Part shown: positions 26,796-35,237 of the stretch, piece by piece
Layout: each line of letters opens with the position of its first letter
Numbering within the stretch: position 1 is the stretch's first letter
NCBI GenBank assembly: GCA_021732605.1
Contig: JAKFUS010000007.1
Span: 1-47,426, forward strand
DNA: 47,426 bases
Direction: 5' to 3'
DNA from: Betaproteobacteria bacterium
GTDB lineage: Bacteria; Pseudomonadota; Gammaproteobacteria; Burkholderiales; SG8-41
Notes under the pieces: generated by a model
What the model was told of the DNA's origin: nothing
The model's input: only the letters and a program-made list of their open reading frames with translations
Databases searched by the model: none
Translations under genes and position numbers: made by a program

Positions 26796-26823
26796 TTGAT
26801 TATTAATAATCTGCGAGTATAAT
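26796..26823 (+). promoter_or_regulatory. Dioxygenase promoter with palindromic operator
   Basis: TTGATT (26796-26801) and a perfect TATAAT (26818-26823) are 16 bases apart. The palindrome GATTATTAATAATC (26798-26811) covers the -35 region and half the spacer, so a bound GntR dimer would block polymerase. Confidence 0.65.
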
Positions 26824-26888
26824 TCTGCACACACCCGATCCAGCCCCCACGACTACGACACGACCGAACCACCGAGGAGGAGTAATCC

Positions 26889-27791
26889 ATGTCAGCAACC
26901 GCAGCCGCCCATTCCGCAAAGCCTGCCGCCCAATCCGGTGGCATCAGCGTAGTCCCGATTACCCAATATGTCGGCGCCGACATCATCGGCATTGATCTGA
27001 CGCAGCCGATTTCCGATGCGCAGTTTGCGCAGATCCATGACGCATGGATGCAGCATCACGTGTTGCGTTTCCGCGGCCAGAACATGACCCGGGAACAACT
27101 CCAGGATTTCAGCCGCCGTTTCGGCGAACTCGACAAGGCGCCGATCAATACCCGCGGCAAGCCCTGGGTCGAGGGTTTCCCCGAAATGGCCGTGATGTCC
27201 AACATCAAGGTTGACGGCGAATCCATCGGCAGCCTCGGTTACGGCGAAGCGGTGTGGCACACCGACATGTCGTACAACGACATCACGCCCTCGGGCGCCT
27301 TGCTCTACGGCATCGAAGTCACCAAATCCGGCGGCGAGACCGGTTTCCTCAACATGTACCATGCCTACGACACCCTGCCGGCTGACCTGAAAGCCGCGAT
27401 CGAGGGCAAATCCATCAAACACGACGCCAGCCGCAACAGCGCCGGTGATTTGCGCGCGGGCTTCAAGGCAGTGACCGATCCGCGTGAAGCGCCGGGTGCC
27501 GTGCATCCCGCGGTTGTGCGTCATCCGGTGACCGGTCGCAAGGCCTTGTTCCTTGGTCGCCGGCCCTTCGGTTATGTGATGTGCATGAGCCTGGAAGACA
27601 GTGAAGCGCTGCTCGACAAACTGTGGGCCCATGCTTCGCAGGAGAACCTCGCCTGGTTCCAGAAGTGGAACGTCGGCGACCTGCTGATCTGGGACAACCG
27701 CTGCGTGATGCACAAGCGCACCGCGTTTGATGCCAGCGAGCGCCGGCTGCTCTACCGCACGCAGATCAAGGGTGTGCGACCGCAAGCCTGA
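26889..27791 (+). CDS. TauD/TfdA-family alpha-ketoglutarate dioxygenase
   Basis: 300-residue non-heme iron oxygenase. The iron ligands are His124 and Asp126 (VWHTDMSYN) and a His near residue 274 (WDNRCVMHKRTAF); the 2-oxoglutarate Arg lies in ERRLLYRTQIKG. The family oxidises taurine, 2,4-D-like ethers, sulfate esters and similar compounds. The substrate here is unknown. A strong ribosome site (GAGGAGGAG) precedes the ATG. It is divergent from its probable GntR regulator and upstream of a Bug receptor and SDR that could belong to the same catabolic theme. Confidence 0.93.
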   Translation: MSATAAAHSAKPAAQSGGISVVPITQYVGADIIGIDLTQPISDAQFAQIHDAWMQHHVLRFRGQNMTREQLQDFSRRFGELDKAPINTRGKPWVEGFPEMAVMSNIKVDGESIGSLGYGEAVWHTDMSYNDITPSGALLYGIEVTKSGGETGFLNMYHAYDTLPADLKAAIEGKSIKHDASRNSAGDLRAGFKAVTDPREAPGAVHPAVVRHPVTGRKALFLGRRPFGYVMCMSLEDSEALLDKLWAHASQENLAWFQKWNVGDLLIWDNRCVMHKRTAFDASERRLLYRTQIKGVRPQA

Positions 27792-27814
27792 TTATCAAGA
27801 GTTGCGTAAATCAT

Positions 27815-27852
27815 CCAAAAACATGCCTCTGACGAGGTTGTCATGTTTTTGG
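27815..27852. terminator. Stem-loop after the dioxygenase gene
   Basis: CCAAAAACATG (27815-27825) pairs with CATGTTTTTGG (27842-27852), and a short inner CCTC/GAGG helix is possible. The T tract is inside the stem, so termination is plausible but not certain. Confidence 0.55.
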
Positions 27853-27942
27853 GAAAACTCAATATAATTTACCGCTGGTGATCACAGGGCGACGCTGCGG
27901 CGACGCCTTGTTTTTTTGGCGGAGGGGAAACGCCGGGGCGTG

Positions 27943-28098
27943 TTACGGCACTACCGGCAAGACGCCGGCGGTGTTGTCCTTCAGGTATTTTTCTTTCAGC
28001 TTTTTCATCGCTTCCAGATAATCTTCCATCGTGGACTGATTGTTTTCGTATTTGCCGGCGATTTTCTGATAGGCGGCAATATAGTCCGGGTCGGTCAT
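27943..28098 (-). CDS. Small hypothetical protein, 51 residues
   Basis: A short frame read directly from the minus strand: it begins MTDPDYIAAYQKIAGKYE and ends VLPVVP. It is acidic, lysine-rich and likely helical, with STMEDYLEAMKKLKEKY in the middle. AAGGA lies ten bases before the ATG, and codon use looks coding. I do not recognise it. It occupies part of the 600-base stretch between the dioxygenase and the Bug receptor, which otherwise holds only a stem-loop, a promoter-like site and a gene remnant. Confidence 0.6.
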   Translation of the reverse strand: MTDPDYIAAYQKIAGKYENNQSTMEDYLEAMKKLKEKYLKDNTAGVLPVVP

Positions 28099-28183
28099 GA
28101 TTCTGTCCTTGGTTCTGTGCTAAACCACGCGTCTTTGCGAGTCAGTCCACTATACGCGCTTCCCCCTGTGGCCGGAGGTGAAT

Positions 28184-28207
28184 TAACCATTATCGTGGTT
28201 ATATACT
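28184..28207 (+). promoter_or_regulatory. Inverted repeat next to a -10 box
   Basis: TAACCA (28184-28189) and TGGTTA (28196-28201) form a perfect 6-base inverted repeat spaced by six bases, followed at once by TATACT (28202-28207). It looks like a regulated promoter for the gene remnant and Bug receptor downstream. Confidence 0.45.
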
Positions 28208-28237
28208 GGTGCTGACTTCAACGGAGGAGTCAGCGCC

Positions 28238-28369
28238 ATGTCCCTCGAAATCACCCGCGGCCTGCAGGCCGTCGATGCCATGGAAGTGCAGGTGGTGATC
28301 GACAATGTCACCCACAGAAAGCGTCGAGGCAAGCTGCTTTTACCGAATCGTGTAAACAAAAAACGTTAG
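28238..28369 (+). pseudogene. Remnant of a metallo-beta-lactamase-fold gene
   Basis: A 43-codon frame with a strong ribosome site (GGAGGAG) nine bases upstream. The first ~25 residues (LQAVDAMEVQVVIDNVT) resemble the N terminus of metallo-beta-lactamase-fold hydrolases, in which DNVT is followed by the rest of the fold. Here the sequence turns into a Lys/Arg-rich tail and stops at TAG. I infer an internal deletion that left only the start of the gene. It could instead be a genuine leader peptide for the Bug receptor gene, which begins 22 bases later. Confidence 0.5.
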
Positions 28370-28391
28370 CTGTCATCCAGGAGGATTCGAA

Positions 28392-29372
28392 ATGAGAATG
28401 TCGTCTGGAAGGTTTTTGCATTGCTGTCTTGCCTTTGCGCTGGTCCTCAGCGGTTCCAGCCTGGTCAGTGCGCAAACCGATTATTCATCCAAGCCGATCC
28501 GCTTCCTCGTCGGCGTGGTGCCGGGCGGCGCCGCGGATATCCTCGCGCGCATCGTCGGGCAGCGCCTGGGCGAGCGCCTGAAAACCCAGGTCATCATCGA
28601 CAACCGTCCCGGCGCCAACCAGGCCATAGCCGCGCAACTGACGGCGCAGGCGGCGCCCGACGGCCATACCATACTGATCATCCCGTCCGGACATGCCATC
28701 AGTCCGTCGATTTACAAACTGCCGTTCGACTCCATCAGGGATTTTTCGGCGATTGCCATGGTGGCGATGGTGCCGAACGTGCTGGTCGTGCATCCTTCGG
28801 TCGCTGCAAGATCAGTCAGGGATTTCATTGCGCTGGCGCGGTCCAAACCCGGGGAACTGACCATGGGTTCATCGGGGCTGGGCTCGGCCAGTCATCTGGC
28901 CGGTGAGATGTTCCAGCTATACACCAAGACTAAGCTGACCCATGTGCCGTTCAAGGGGCAGGGCGCGGCGATGATCGATCTGCTCGGCGGGCGGCTGCAC
29001 ACGGGGTTCCCGTCGATTCCGGCTTCCATCCAGCACATCAAGTCCGGGAAAATGATCGCATTGGGCGTCACGCCGCAGCAGCGTTCCACGGCACTGCCGG
29101 AGGTGCCGACGCTGGGGGAGGCGGGTGTCGCCGGCTACGAAGTCAGCGGCTGGTACGGCGTGCTTGGCCCGGCGCGTTTGCCAAAAAAAATCGTCGCGGC
29201 GCTCAGCGGTGAAATCGAGGGCATGCTCAAGGATCCGGTGATGCGCGAACAGTTCAACCGGGCCGGCGCGGACCCGCTCTACAGCCCGCCGGATGCCTTT
29301 GCCCGCACCATCACCGCCGATATCGCGATGTGGGCGAAGGTCGTCAAGGCCGCCGGCGTCAAGGTGGAGTGA
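28392..29372 (+). CDS. Bug-family (TctC) solute-binding receptor
   Basis: 326-residue periplasmic binding protein with a signal peptide ending near SLVSA. The Bug signature SSKPIRFLVGVVPGGAADILAR and the segments GQRLGERLKTQVIIDNRPGA, MGSSGLGSASHL and THVPFKGQGAAMIDLLGG are all typical. Bug receptors bind carboxylates and related small molecules and are greatly expanded in Burkholderiales. No TctA/TctB membrane genes are nearby, as is usual for orphan members. A strong AGGAGG lies upstream. The SDR gene follows after 56 bases, probably in one operon. Confidence 0.93.
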   Translation: MRMSSGRFLHCCLAFALVLSGSSLVSAQTDYSSKPIRFLVGVVPGGAADILARIVGQRLGERLKTQVIIDNRPGANQAIAAQLTAQAAPDGHTILIIPSGHAISPSIYKLPFDSIRDFSAIAMVAMVPNVLVVHPSVAARSVRDFIALARSKPGELTMGSSGLGSASHLAGEMFQLYTKTKLTHVPFKGQGAAMIDLLGGRLHTGFPSIPASIQHIKSGKMIALGVTPQQRSTALPEVPTLGEAGVAGYEVSGWYGVLGPARLPKKIVAALSGEIEGMLKDPVMREQFNRAGADPLYSPPDAFARTITADIAMWAKVVKAAGVKVE

Positions 29373-29428
29373 CGCGAGCCGTTGCCCGCATCACTGCCCG
29401 CTGCTTACCGAACAGGGAGTAACACGAC

Positions 29429-30241
29429 GTGGGAAGACTGGATCACAAGGTGGCCTTCATCACCGGCGCCGGCGCCGGAATCGCCAGGGCCAGCGCACTG
29501 GCATTCTGCAAAGAAGGCGCAAAGGTGGCGATTGTTGAAATCAATGCCGAGGCGGGCCGGGCCGCCGAGCGCCAGGTGCGGGAGTCCGGCGGCGAGGGGA
29601 TATTCATCGAAACCGACGTGACGCAGGATGACAGCGTCAAACGCGCGGTCGAGGCTACAGTGGCGAAATTCGGGCGGATCGATGTGTTGATGAACTGCGC
29701 GGGCGGCTCGCTGCAGGAAGACGTGCCGGTGCATGAAATGGATCTGGAAGTCTGGCGGCGCACGATTGCCGTCAATCTGCTCCATCCTTTCCTGGTCTGC
29801 CGTCACGGCATACCGCACCTGATCAGGGCCGGCGGCGGTGTCATCATCAACATGACTTCCCACGTCGGACTGATGGGATCGTTCAAGCCCGCCTACGCGG
29901 CTACCAAGGGCGGGATCATTGCGTTGACCAAAACGCTGGCCGCTCAATACGTGCAGCATGGCATCCGCGCCAATGCCATTGCGCCGGGTTCGATACGCAC
30001 CGAGCGCCAGATCAAGCGCTGGGAAAACAAGGATTGGATGCATGCGGAAAATCCCAGTCCCGCCGCGCGTGAACGCATGGCCACGCAAAAGCTCTACCCC
30101 TACTCGGTCGGGGATCCGGCGGATGTCGCGGCGATTGCCGTGTTCCTGGCTTCCGACGAATCACGCATGATCACCGGGACCACCATTGCCGCGGACGGCG
30201 GGCGCTCGTCCTATCTGAAGGTTTACGTCGAAGAGGACTGA
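29429..30241 (+). CDS. Short-chain dehydrogenase/reductase
   Basis: 270-residue SDR oxidoreductase. The cofactor site TGAGAGIA, the NCAGG motif, and the catalytic Ser, Tyr and Lys in SHVGLMGSFKPAYAATKGG are present. Asp or Glu after the second strand (AIVEINAE) suggests NAD(H) preference. The start is GTG with AGGGAG upstream. The substrate is unknown; the gene follows a Bug receptor and probably acts on an imported metabolite. Confidence 0.9.
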   Translation: MGRLDHKVAFITGAGAGIARASALAFCKEGAKVAIVEINAEAGRAAERQVRESGGEGIFIETDVTQDDSVKRAVEATVAKFGRIDVLMNCAGGSLQEDVPVHEMDLEVWRRTIAVNLLHPFLVCRHGIPHLIRAGGGVIINMTSHVGLMGSFKPAYAATKGGIIALTKTLAAQYVQHGIRANAIAPGSIRTERQIKRWENKDWMHAENPSPAARERMATQKLYPYSVGDPADVAAIAVFLASDESRMITGTTIAADGGRSSYLKVYVEED

Positions 30242-30335
30242 ATGAGGCATCCGCATGCGCGGTGCGGGGGTTCGAGAGCGCGCAGGCACGACCGGAGGAA
30301 GTTCTCTGGTGGGCGCTTCTCCCACCCTGCAGGGT

Positions 30336-31244
30336 TTACTCCGCGCCCTCGGAACTCTCCAGTGCATCCACGTTCTTGCCGCTCGCGGCGGGCCTGGCCG
30401 CCCGTGTCGCCGGCGTTTCCAGACTTACTTTTCCCAGCGCGCCGCTGCGGTAATCGCCCAGCAGCGCCAGCGCGGCCTTGTCGAAATCAAAATCCCCACC
30501 CTTCAGCTTGAAGCCGCGCTTGGCGGCAACGGCTTCGATCACGGCTACGCCATCCAGCGTTTTGCCGTCACCCGCCAGACCGTAACGCACCGCCAGCGCT
30601 TTGGGGTAGCGTTCCAGCAGTATTTCTGCCAGACGGATCGCGACTTCGGATTCGATATAGGCCTTGGTGCCGATGATGTGGCTGGCGGCAAGCATCAGTC
30701 CGTCGTCCGGGTGTTCGATCTTGGGCCACATCAGACCCGGCGAGTCGGTGAGGCTCACCGTAGAGGACAACTCGTAACGCGCCAGCGCCTTGGTCACCGC
30801 CGGTTCATCACCGACCTTGGCCTTGCGCTGTTTGAGCAGCGCATTGATCAGCGTTGATTTGCCGACGTTGGGCACCCCCATGACCAGCATGCGCAGCGGT
30901 TTGAAATTGTCGTTGCGGTGCGGCGTGATTTTTTTCGCCGCGGCGACGATTTTTGCGGCATCGCCCGGTTTCTTTGCCGACAGCGTGATCGCCTGCACGT
31001 TTTTCTGTGCATTGAAAAACGCCAGCCACGACGGCGTGACCGCAGGGTCGGCGATGTCCATCTTGTTCAGCACCTTCAGGCAGGGCCGCTGGCGGTGGAG
31101 GCGCAGTGACTCGATGAGAGGATTTGAACTCGCCATCGGGCAGCGTGCGTCGAGAATCTCGATCACCACGTCGTGGTCGGCCATCGCGTCCTGAATCTTT
31201 TTGACCGCGACGGCCATGTGACCGGGAAACCAGTTGATGCTCAT
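30336..31244 (-). CDS. Ribosome assembly GTPase, YlqF/RbgA family
   Basis: 302-residue circularly permuted GTPase. The order of motifs is G4 (NKMD), G1 (GVPNVGKS), then G3 (DSPGLMWP), as in YlqF. The N-terminal INWFPGHMAVAVKKI is the family hallmark. RbgA helps the late steps of 50S subunit assembly in Bacillus; the proteobacterial role is less studied. A C-terminal Ala/Pro/Ser-rich tail follows. The ATG at 31244 is chosen from the family start. It lies 13 bases after the DUF1653 gene, so the two share a transcript. Confidence 0.92.
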   Translation of the reverse strand: MSINWFPGHMAVAVKKIQDAMADHDVVIEILDARCPMASSNPLIESLRLHRQRPCLKVLNKMDIADPAVTPSWLAFFNAQKNVQAITLSAKKPGDAAKIVAAAKKITPHRNDNFKPLRMLVMGVPNVGKSTLINALLKQRKAKVGDEPAVTKALARYELSSTVSLTDSPGLMWPKIEHPDDGLMLAASHIIGTKAYIESEVAIRLAEILLERYPKALAVRYGLAGDGKTLDGVAVIEAVAAKRGFKLKGGDFDFDKAALALLGDYRSGALGKVSLETPATRAARPAASGKNVDALESSEGAE

Positions 31245-31257
31245 GTTTTGTTGTTCT

Positions 31258-31479
31258 TTAGAGGCGCTCGAAGCGCGGTAGAGTTTTGCCGCCGATGACG
31301 ATGTCTCCAGCAAACATCGCAGCGGGCCGTACCCACATCCCGCCTTCACCGTACAACGGACGATAAACCACCATCGGTTCCAGTGTTTCAGAATGTTTGG
31401 CGATGCCGATCACTTCGTATTCATTGCCTTTGTAATGGCGGTAACGGCCGGGCTTGATCATGTCGGTGGCGGATGTCAT
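31258..31479 (-). CDS. DUF1653 protein
   Basis: 73-residue protein matching DUF1653: KPGRYRHYKGNEYEVIGIA, HSETLEPMVVYRPLYG and MWVRPAAMF. It is a small beta-rich domain with no known function, found alone or fused to other domains. The start could also be the Met at 31461 (MIKPGRYRHYKG). It precedes the RbgA-like GTPase in an apparent two-gene operon. Confidence 0.88.
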   Translation of the reverse strand: MTSATDMIKPGRYRHYKGNEYEVIGIAKHSETLEPMVVYRPLYGEGGMWVRPAAMFAGDIVIGGKTLPRFERL

Positions 31480-31641
31480 GTGGGGGCAGGGAGCGCTTTT
31501 TACGTGACTGCCGGGTAAGTTACCAGCGCGATATCACAGCAACTGGCCTTGATTTGCGAAGCCATTCTGCAATTTTATCATAACTTATTGTTTTTATTGA
31601 ATTAATTGGCATTGAGCGAGATCGGTTATATTCCGGGCTCC

Positions 31642-32790
31642 ATGCGACAGATTCCTGCTTTACGTATCGCACTCGCCGGCGCGCTGGCGCTGGGCGTGGC
31701 CATGGGCATCGGCCGTTTTGCGTTTACGCCGATCCTGCCGATGATGCAGGACGATGCCGGCTTGAGCATTGTTGCCGGCGGCTGGCTGGCCTCGGCCAAC
31801 TATCTCGGTTATCTGCTTGGCGCATTGGCCGCCACCGTATGGCCGCTGCGCGGCAGTATCGCGCTGACCGGCAGCCTGCTCGGCATCGCCGCAGTGACGT
31901 TTGCAATGGGCACGACCGGCGATTTTTCCGCCTGGGTCGTGCTGCGTTTTGCCGCGGGTGTGGCGAGTGCGCTGGCATTCATTGCGGTGTCGACGCGCTG
32001 CATGGCGGCGCTGGCTGCGCAGGGGCGGCAGAGGCTGAATGGCGTGATGTATGCCGGTGTGGGCAGCGGCGTCGCCGGCGCAGGCCTGTTGTGTCTGTTG
32101 CTGATGTACTGGCAGGTTGGTTCGGCGTGGGCGTGGATGGTGGCGGGTCTGGTCGCGTTATGCGCCGTGCTGCTGGTATTGCCGCTGCTGCGTACGATTG
32201 CGATGCCCGGCGTCGCCGCAACAACGGCCGACATGCGCGGCGGCCTCGGCGGATCTGCGGCACTGCTGGTGCTGTGTTACGGCATCGCCGGTTTCGGTTA
32301 CATCATTCCCGCCACTTTTCTGCCGGTGATGGCCAAGGCGGTGGTATCTGATGCCGCATTGTTCGGCTGGTCGTGGCCGGTGTTCGGGTTTGCCGCGCTG
32401 GCGTCCACATTGATTGCGGCGGCGCGCGCTGCGGCCATCGGCCAGCGCCGGGTATGGATTGCCAGTCACTGGCTGATGGCCTGCGGTGTGGTGTTGCCGG
32501 TGCTGCTGCCGGGACTGGCTGCGGTGATCGTCTCGGCGCTGCTGGTCGGTGGCACGTTTGTGGTGATCACCATGTCCGGCATGCAAGTGGCACAGGAAAT
32601 GTCCGGCGCTCATGCCGCGCAACTGGTGGCGGCAATGACCGCGGCGTTCGCACTGGGGCAGATTCTTGGACCGATCGTGACCAGCCTGCTGCTCGGTGCC
32701 GGTTACGGTTTTGCCGGGGGACTGCTGCTGGCCGGCGGCTTGCTGGCGGCCTCGGCGATTGCCTTGCAGGCCGGAGCGCGGCATACATGA
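31642..32790 (+). CDS. MFS transporter, YbfB/YjiJ family
   Basis: 382-residue transporter with about twelve hydrophobic helices. GIGRFAFTPILPMMQ in the first helix region is the YbfB/YjiJ hallmark. The substrate is unknown. The ATG at 31642 (MRQIPALRIALAGAL) is chosen over a TTG at 31606. Its stop overlaps the start of the next transporter gene (ATGA), so the two are translationally coupled. AT-rich DNA at 31560-31610 probably holds the promoter. Confidence 0.9.
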   Translation: MRQIPALRIALAGALALGVAMGIGRFAFTPILPMMQDDAGLSIVAGGWLASANYLGYLLGALAATVWPLRGSIALTGSLLGIAAVTFAMGTTGDFSAWVVLRFAAGVASALAFIAVSTRCMAALAAQGRQRLNGVMYAGVGSGVAGAGLLCLLLMYWQVGSAWAWMVAGLVALCAVLLVLPLLRTIAMPGVAATTADMRGGLGGSAALLVLCYGIAGFGYIIPATFLPVMAKAVVSDAALFGWSWPVFGFAALASTLIAAARAAAIGQRRVWIASHWLMACGVVLPVLLPGLAAVIVSALLVGGTFVVITMSGMQVAQEMSGAHAAQLVAAMTAAFALGQILGPIVTSLLLGAGYGFAGGLLLAGGLLAASAIALQAGARHT

Positions 32791-33650
32791 AGGATGCTTC
32801 GCAGGCGCTGAAGGGGGTGATGCTGATGGCGATCGGCGTGGTGCTGCTGACCATCAACGATGCCATATCCAAACATCTGGTACTGACGCATCCGGTGGGG
32901 CAGGTGATCAGTCTGCGCCAGGCGGCAACGCTGCTGGTGATTATTCCGTATGTGATGCTCGCCACCGGCTGGGGTGCGTTGCGCGTGGTCAACTGGCCGG
33001 GGCAACTGCTGCGCGGCCTGTTGTTCATTACCGGCTCGGTGTGCATCGTGTGGAGCCTGGAGCTGCTGCCGCTGGCGATGGTGATCACGATTCTGTTCAC
33101 CACGCCGATTTTTGTGGCGACTTTTTCCGCGCCGGTGCTCGGTGAACGAGTCGGAATACACCGTTGGATCGCCGTGGTCGGTGGTTTTGCCGGCGTGCTG
33201 ATCGTTGTGCAGCCGGGCATGGCGGCGTTCCAGTGGGCGCTGCTGCTGCCGGTGGTGGCGGCCTTCATCAATGCCTTTCGCGACGTGCTGACGCGACTGC
33301 TGTCACGCACCGAGACTTCGATTGCCATCCTGTTCTGGTCGAATATTGTGCTGATGGCGGGCGGTGCGCTGACCGCACCCTTCGGCTGGGAGCCAGTGAA
33401 CGGGACGGCGGCGCTGTGGTTTATCGTCGCCGGCATCTGCAACGGCGCCGCGCATTTTTTGATTATCGAGGCGCTGCGCGCAGGCGAGGCCTCTGCGCTG
33501 GCGCCGGTGCGTTACACCGCACTGATCTGGGCTGCGCTGCTGGGTTTTGTGGTTTGGGGTGAAGTGCCGGGGATGTGGCTGTGGGCGGGTGCCGCGGTGA
33601 TTGTCGGTAGCAGCCTGTACATGATCCGCGTCGAGCGCCGTCGCGGTTGA
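32787..33650 (+). CDS. EamA/DMT-family transporter
   Basis: 287-residue membrane protein with ten hydrophobic helices in two EamA repeats: the first from ALKGVMLMAIGVVLLTINDA, the second from LLPVVAAFINAFRDVLTRLL. The family exports or imports metabolites such as amino acids. The start overlaps the MFS stop by four bases. No close substrate marker is seen. Confidence 0.9.
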   Translation: MKDASQALKGVMLMAIGVVLLTINDAISKHLVLTHPVGQVISLRQAATLLVIIPYVMLATGWGALRVVNWPGQLLRGLLFITGSVCIVWSLELLPLAMVITILFTTPIFVATFSAPVLGERVGIHRWIAVVGGFAGVLIVVQPGMAAFQWALLLPVVAAFINAFRDVLTRLLSRTETSIAILFWSNIVLMAGGALTAPFGWEPVNGTAALWFIVAGICNGAAHFLIIEALRAGEASALAPVRYTALIWAALLGFVVWGEVPGMWLWAGAAVIVGSSLYMIRVERRRG

Positions 33651-33726
33651 GGCGATTGCCGCCGGACCGGCGGGTGGGTATGCTGCACTGGTAGTTCCGC
33701 CAGTCAAATACCAACAGGAGAACAAT

Positions 33727-34188
33727 ATGGAAATCCAATCAGGCACTGCCGCGCCGGAATTTACCCTGGCCGCGCACAATTCCGAACAGAAGGTCTCTCT
33801 CGCCAGTTTCAAAGGGCGACCGGTAGTGGTCGCGTTCCTGCCGTTTGCCTTTACCGGGGGATGAACGAACCAGGTCAACGGGTTCCGTGCGAACTACGAA
33901 GAATTCAAGAAGCTGAACTGCGAAATCCTGCAACTCAGCGCTGATCCATTGCCGTCCCTCAAAGCCTGGTCCGACCATTTGGGTGGAGTGCCGTTTCCGC
34001 TGATGTCCGACTACTGGCCCCATGGCGCGGTCGGCAAAGCCTTCGGCATTTTCAACGAGGAGCGCGGCATGGACAAACGCGCAGCCTATGTGATCGACGC
34101 CAAGGGTGTGGTGCGTTACGCCAAGGTCTATCCGCAGGGCACAATACCGACCAGTGACGAATTGCTGGCCGAATTGCGTAAGCTCTGA
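33727..34188 (+). CDS. Selenocysteine-containing peroxiredoxin (in-frame UGA)
   Basis: A 153-residue AhpC/TSA-type peroxiredoxin if the UGA at 33862-33864 (codon 46) is read as selenocysteine. The N terminus PEFTLAAHN...VSLASFKGRPVVVAFLP leads to FAFTGG, then UGA, then TNQVNGFRANYEEFKKL. In the family the peroxidatic cysteine sits exactly at this codon. After the UGA the frame stays open and conserved (LQLSADPLPSLKAW, FPLMSDYWP, RAAYVIDAKGVVRY) to TAA-free codons and a TGA stop at 34188. CAGGAG precedes the ATG and a terminator follows. A small stem with an AGGUC loop starts four bases after the UGA and could be part of a SECIS. A nonsense mutation is the alternative, but two further genes in the window show the same pattern. 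Confidence 0.87.
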
Positions 34189-34206
34189 ATATAGGCAGCA
34201 GGTTCG

Positions 34207-34251
34207 GGCCGGCAGGGCTTCCCGCAAAGGAATGGTCCTGCCGGCCTTTTT
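34207..34251 (+). terminator. Terminator after the peroxiredoxin
   Basis: GGCCGGCAGG (34207-34216) pairs perfectly with CCTGCCGGCC (34237-34246) and is followed by TTTTTG. A terminator right after the downstream stop supports that the two halves form one expressed gene. Confidence 0.88.
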
Positions 34252-34347
34252 GTTTCCGGGTGGCGGCTGGCCCGTGCTTTGCGTAGCTTTGCGCTGATTC
34301 ACGTCTTTCATTCGTGCCCATCATTTGCGTAAATCGGAGAGCTTGTC

Positions 34348-35130
34348 ATGCTGAAAGGTAAATGCGCCGTCGTCACCGGATCCACCAGCGGTATCGGGCT
34401 GGGTGTGGCCGAAGCTTTAGCTGCGCACGGGGTCAACATCATGCTGAACGGCTTCGGCAACGGCGCCGATATTGAAGCTCTACGCAGCCGCATCGCGCGC
34501 GAACACGGTGTCACGGTGCTCTACGACGGCGCCGACATGAGCCAACCCGCGGCCATTGCCGCGATGATGCAAAACGCGGCGGCGGCATTCGGTACGGTGG
34601 ACATCCTGGTCAACAACGCCGGTATCCAGTTTGTGTCGCCGGTCGAGGATTTCCCGCCGGAAAAATGGGATGCCATCATTGCCATCAATCTGGTGGCGCT
34701 GTTCCACACCATCCGCCATACGGTTCCCGGCATGAAAAAGAAAAAGTGGGGGCGCATCATCAACATCGCATCGGCCCATGCGCTGGTGGCCTCTCCCTTC
34801 AAGTCGGCCTATGTCGCCGCCAAACATGGTGTGGCCGGACTGACCAAGACCATTGCACTGGAAACCGCGACCTTCGGCATCACCTGCAACGCGATCTGTC
34901 CGGGTTATGTGCTGACGCCGCTGGTGGAGAAACAGATCCCCGATACCGCCAGGGCGCGCGGCATCACCGAGGCGCAGGTGGTGAGCGACGTGCTGCTCGC
35001 AGCACAACCGACCAAGCAGTTCGTCACAGTGGAGCAGGTGGCGGCGCTGGCGTGTTTTCTGGCGAGTGATGATGCGGCGTCGATTACCGGGACGCTGCAG
35101 GCGATCGATGGTGGATGGACGGCCCAGTAG
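34348..35130 (+). CDS. bdhA: 3-hydroxybutyrate dehydrogenase
   Basis: 260-residue SDR that oxidises (R)-3-hydroxybutyrate to acetoacetate. Visible are TGSTSGIG, NNAGIQ, the catalytic Ser, Tyr and Lys in IASAHALVASPFKSAYVAAK, and the long substrate loop VEKQIPDTARARGITEAQ followed by AAQPTKQFVT, which is diagnostic of this enzyme. CGGAGA lies upstream. It is convergent with a PHB depolymerase gene, so both serve mobilisation of the storage polymer. Confidence 0.92.
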   Translation: MLKGKCAVVTGSTSGIGLGVAEALAAHGVNIMLNGFGNGADIEALRSRIAREHGVTVLYDGADMSQPAAIAAMMQNAAAAFGTVDILVNNAGIQFVSPVEDFPPEKWDAIIAINLVALFHTIRHTVPGMKKKKWGRIINIASAHALVASPFKSAYVAAKHGVAGLTKTIALETATFGITCNAICPGYVLTPLVEKQIPDTARARGITEAQVVSDVLLAAQPTKQFVTVEQVAALACFLASDDAASITGTLQAIDGGWTAQ

Positions 35131-35237
35131 GACTGGCGCGAATATGTCGTCGCGCGGCCTTAAGGGCGGGAGGGGTCACGAGGGCTTGAAAGATGCGAGG
35201 GTTTAGGGTGCTGCGCGCTTCATGCAGCTTGGTCTAC

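Noticed and set aside
26892-27785. 297-codon minus-strand open frame
   Set aside because: It is the antisense of the TauD-family gene and has shadow composition.
27916-28215. 99-codon plus-strand open frame
   Set aside because: It is opposite the better-supported 51-codon minus-strand gene and has no ribosome site or motif.
33949-34188. Separate 79-codon gene in the second half of the peroxiredoxin
   Set aside because: It is in frame with the first half across the UGA, has no ribosome site and lacks the N-terminal part of the fold.
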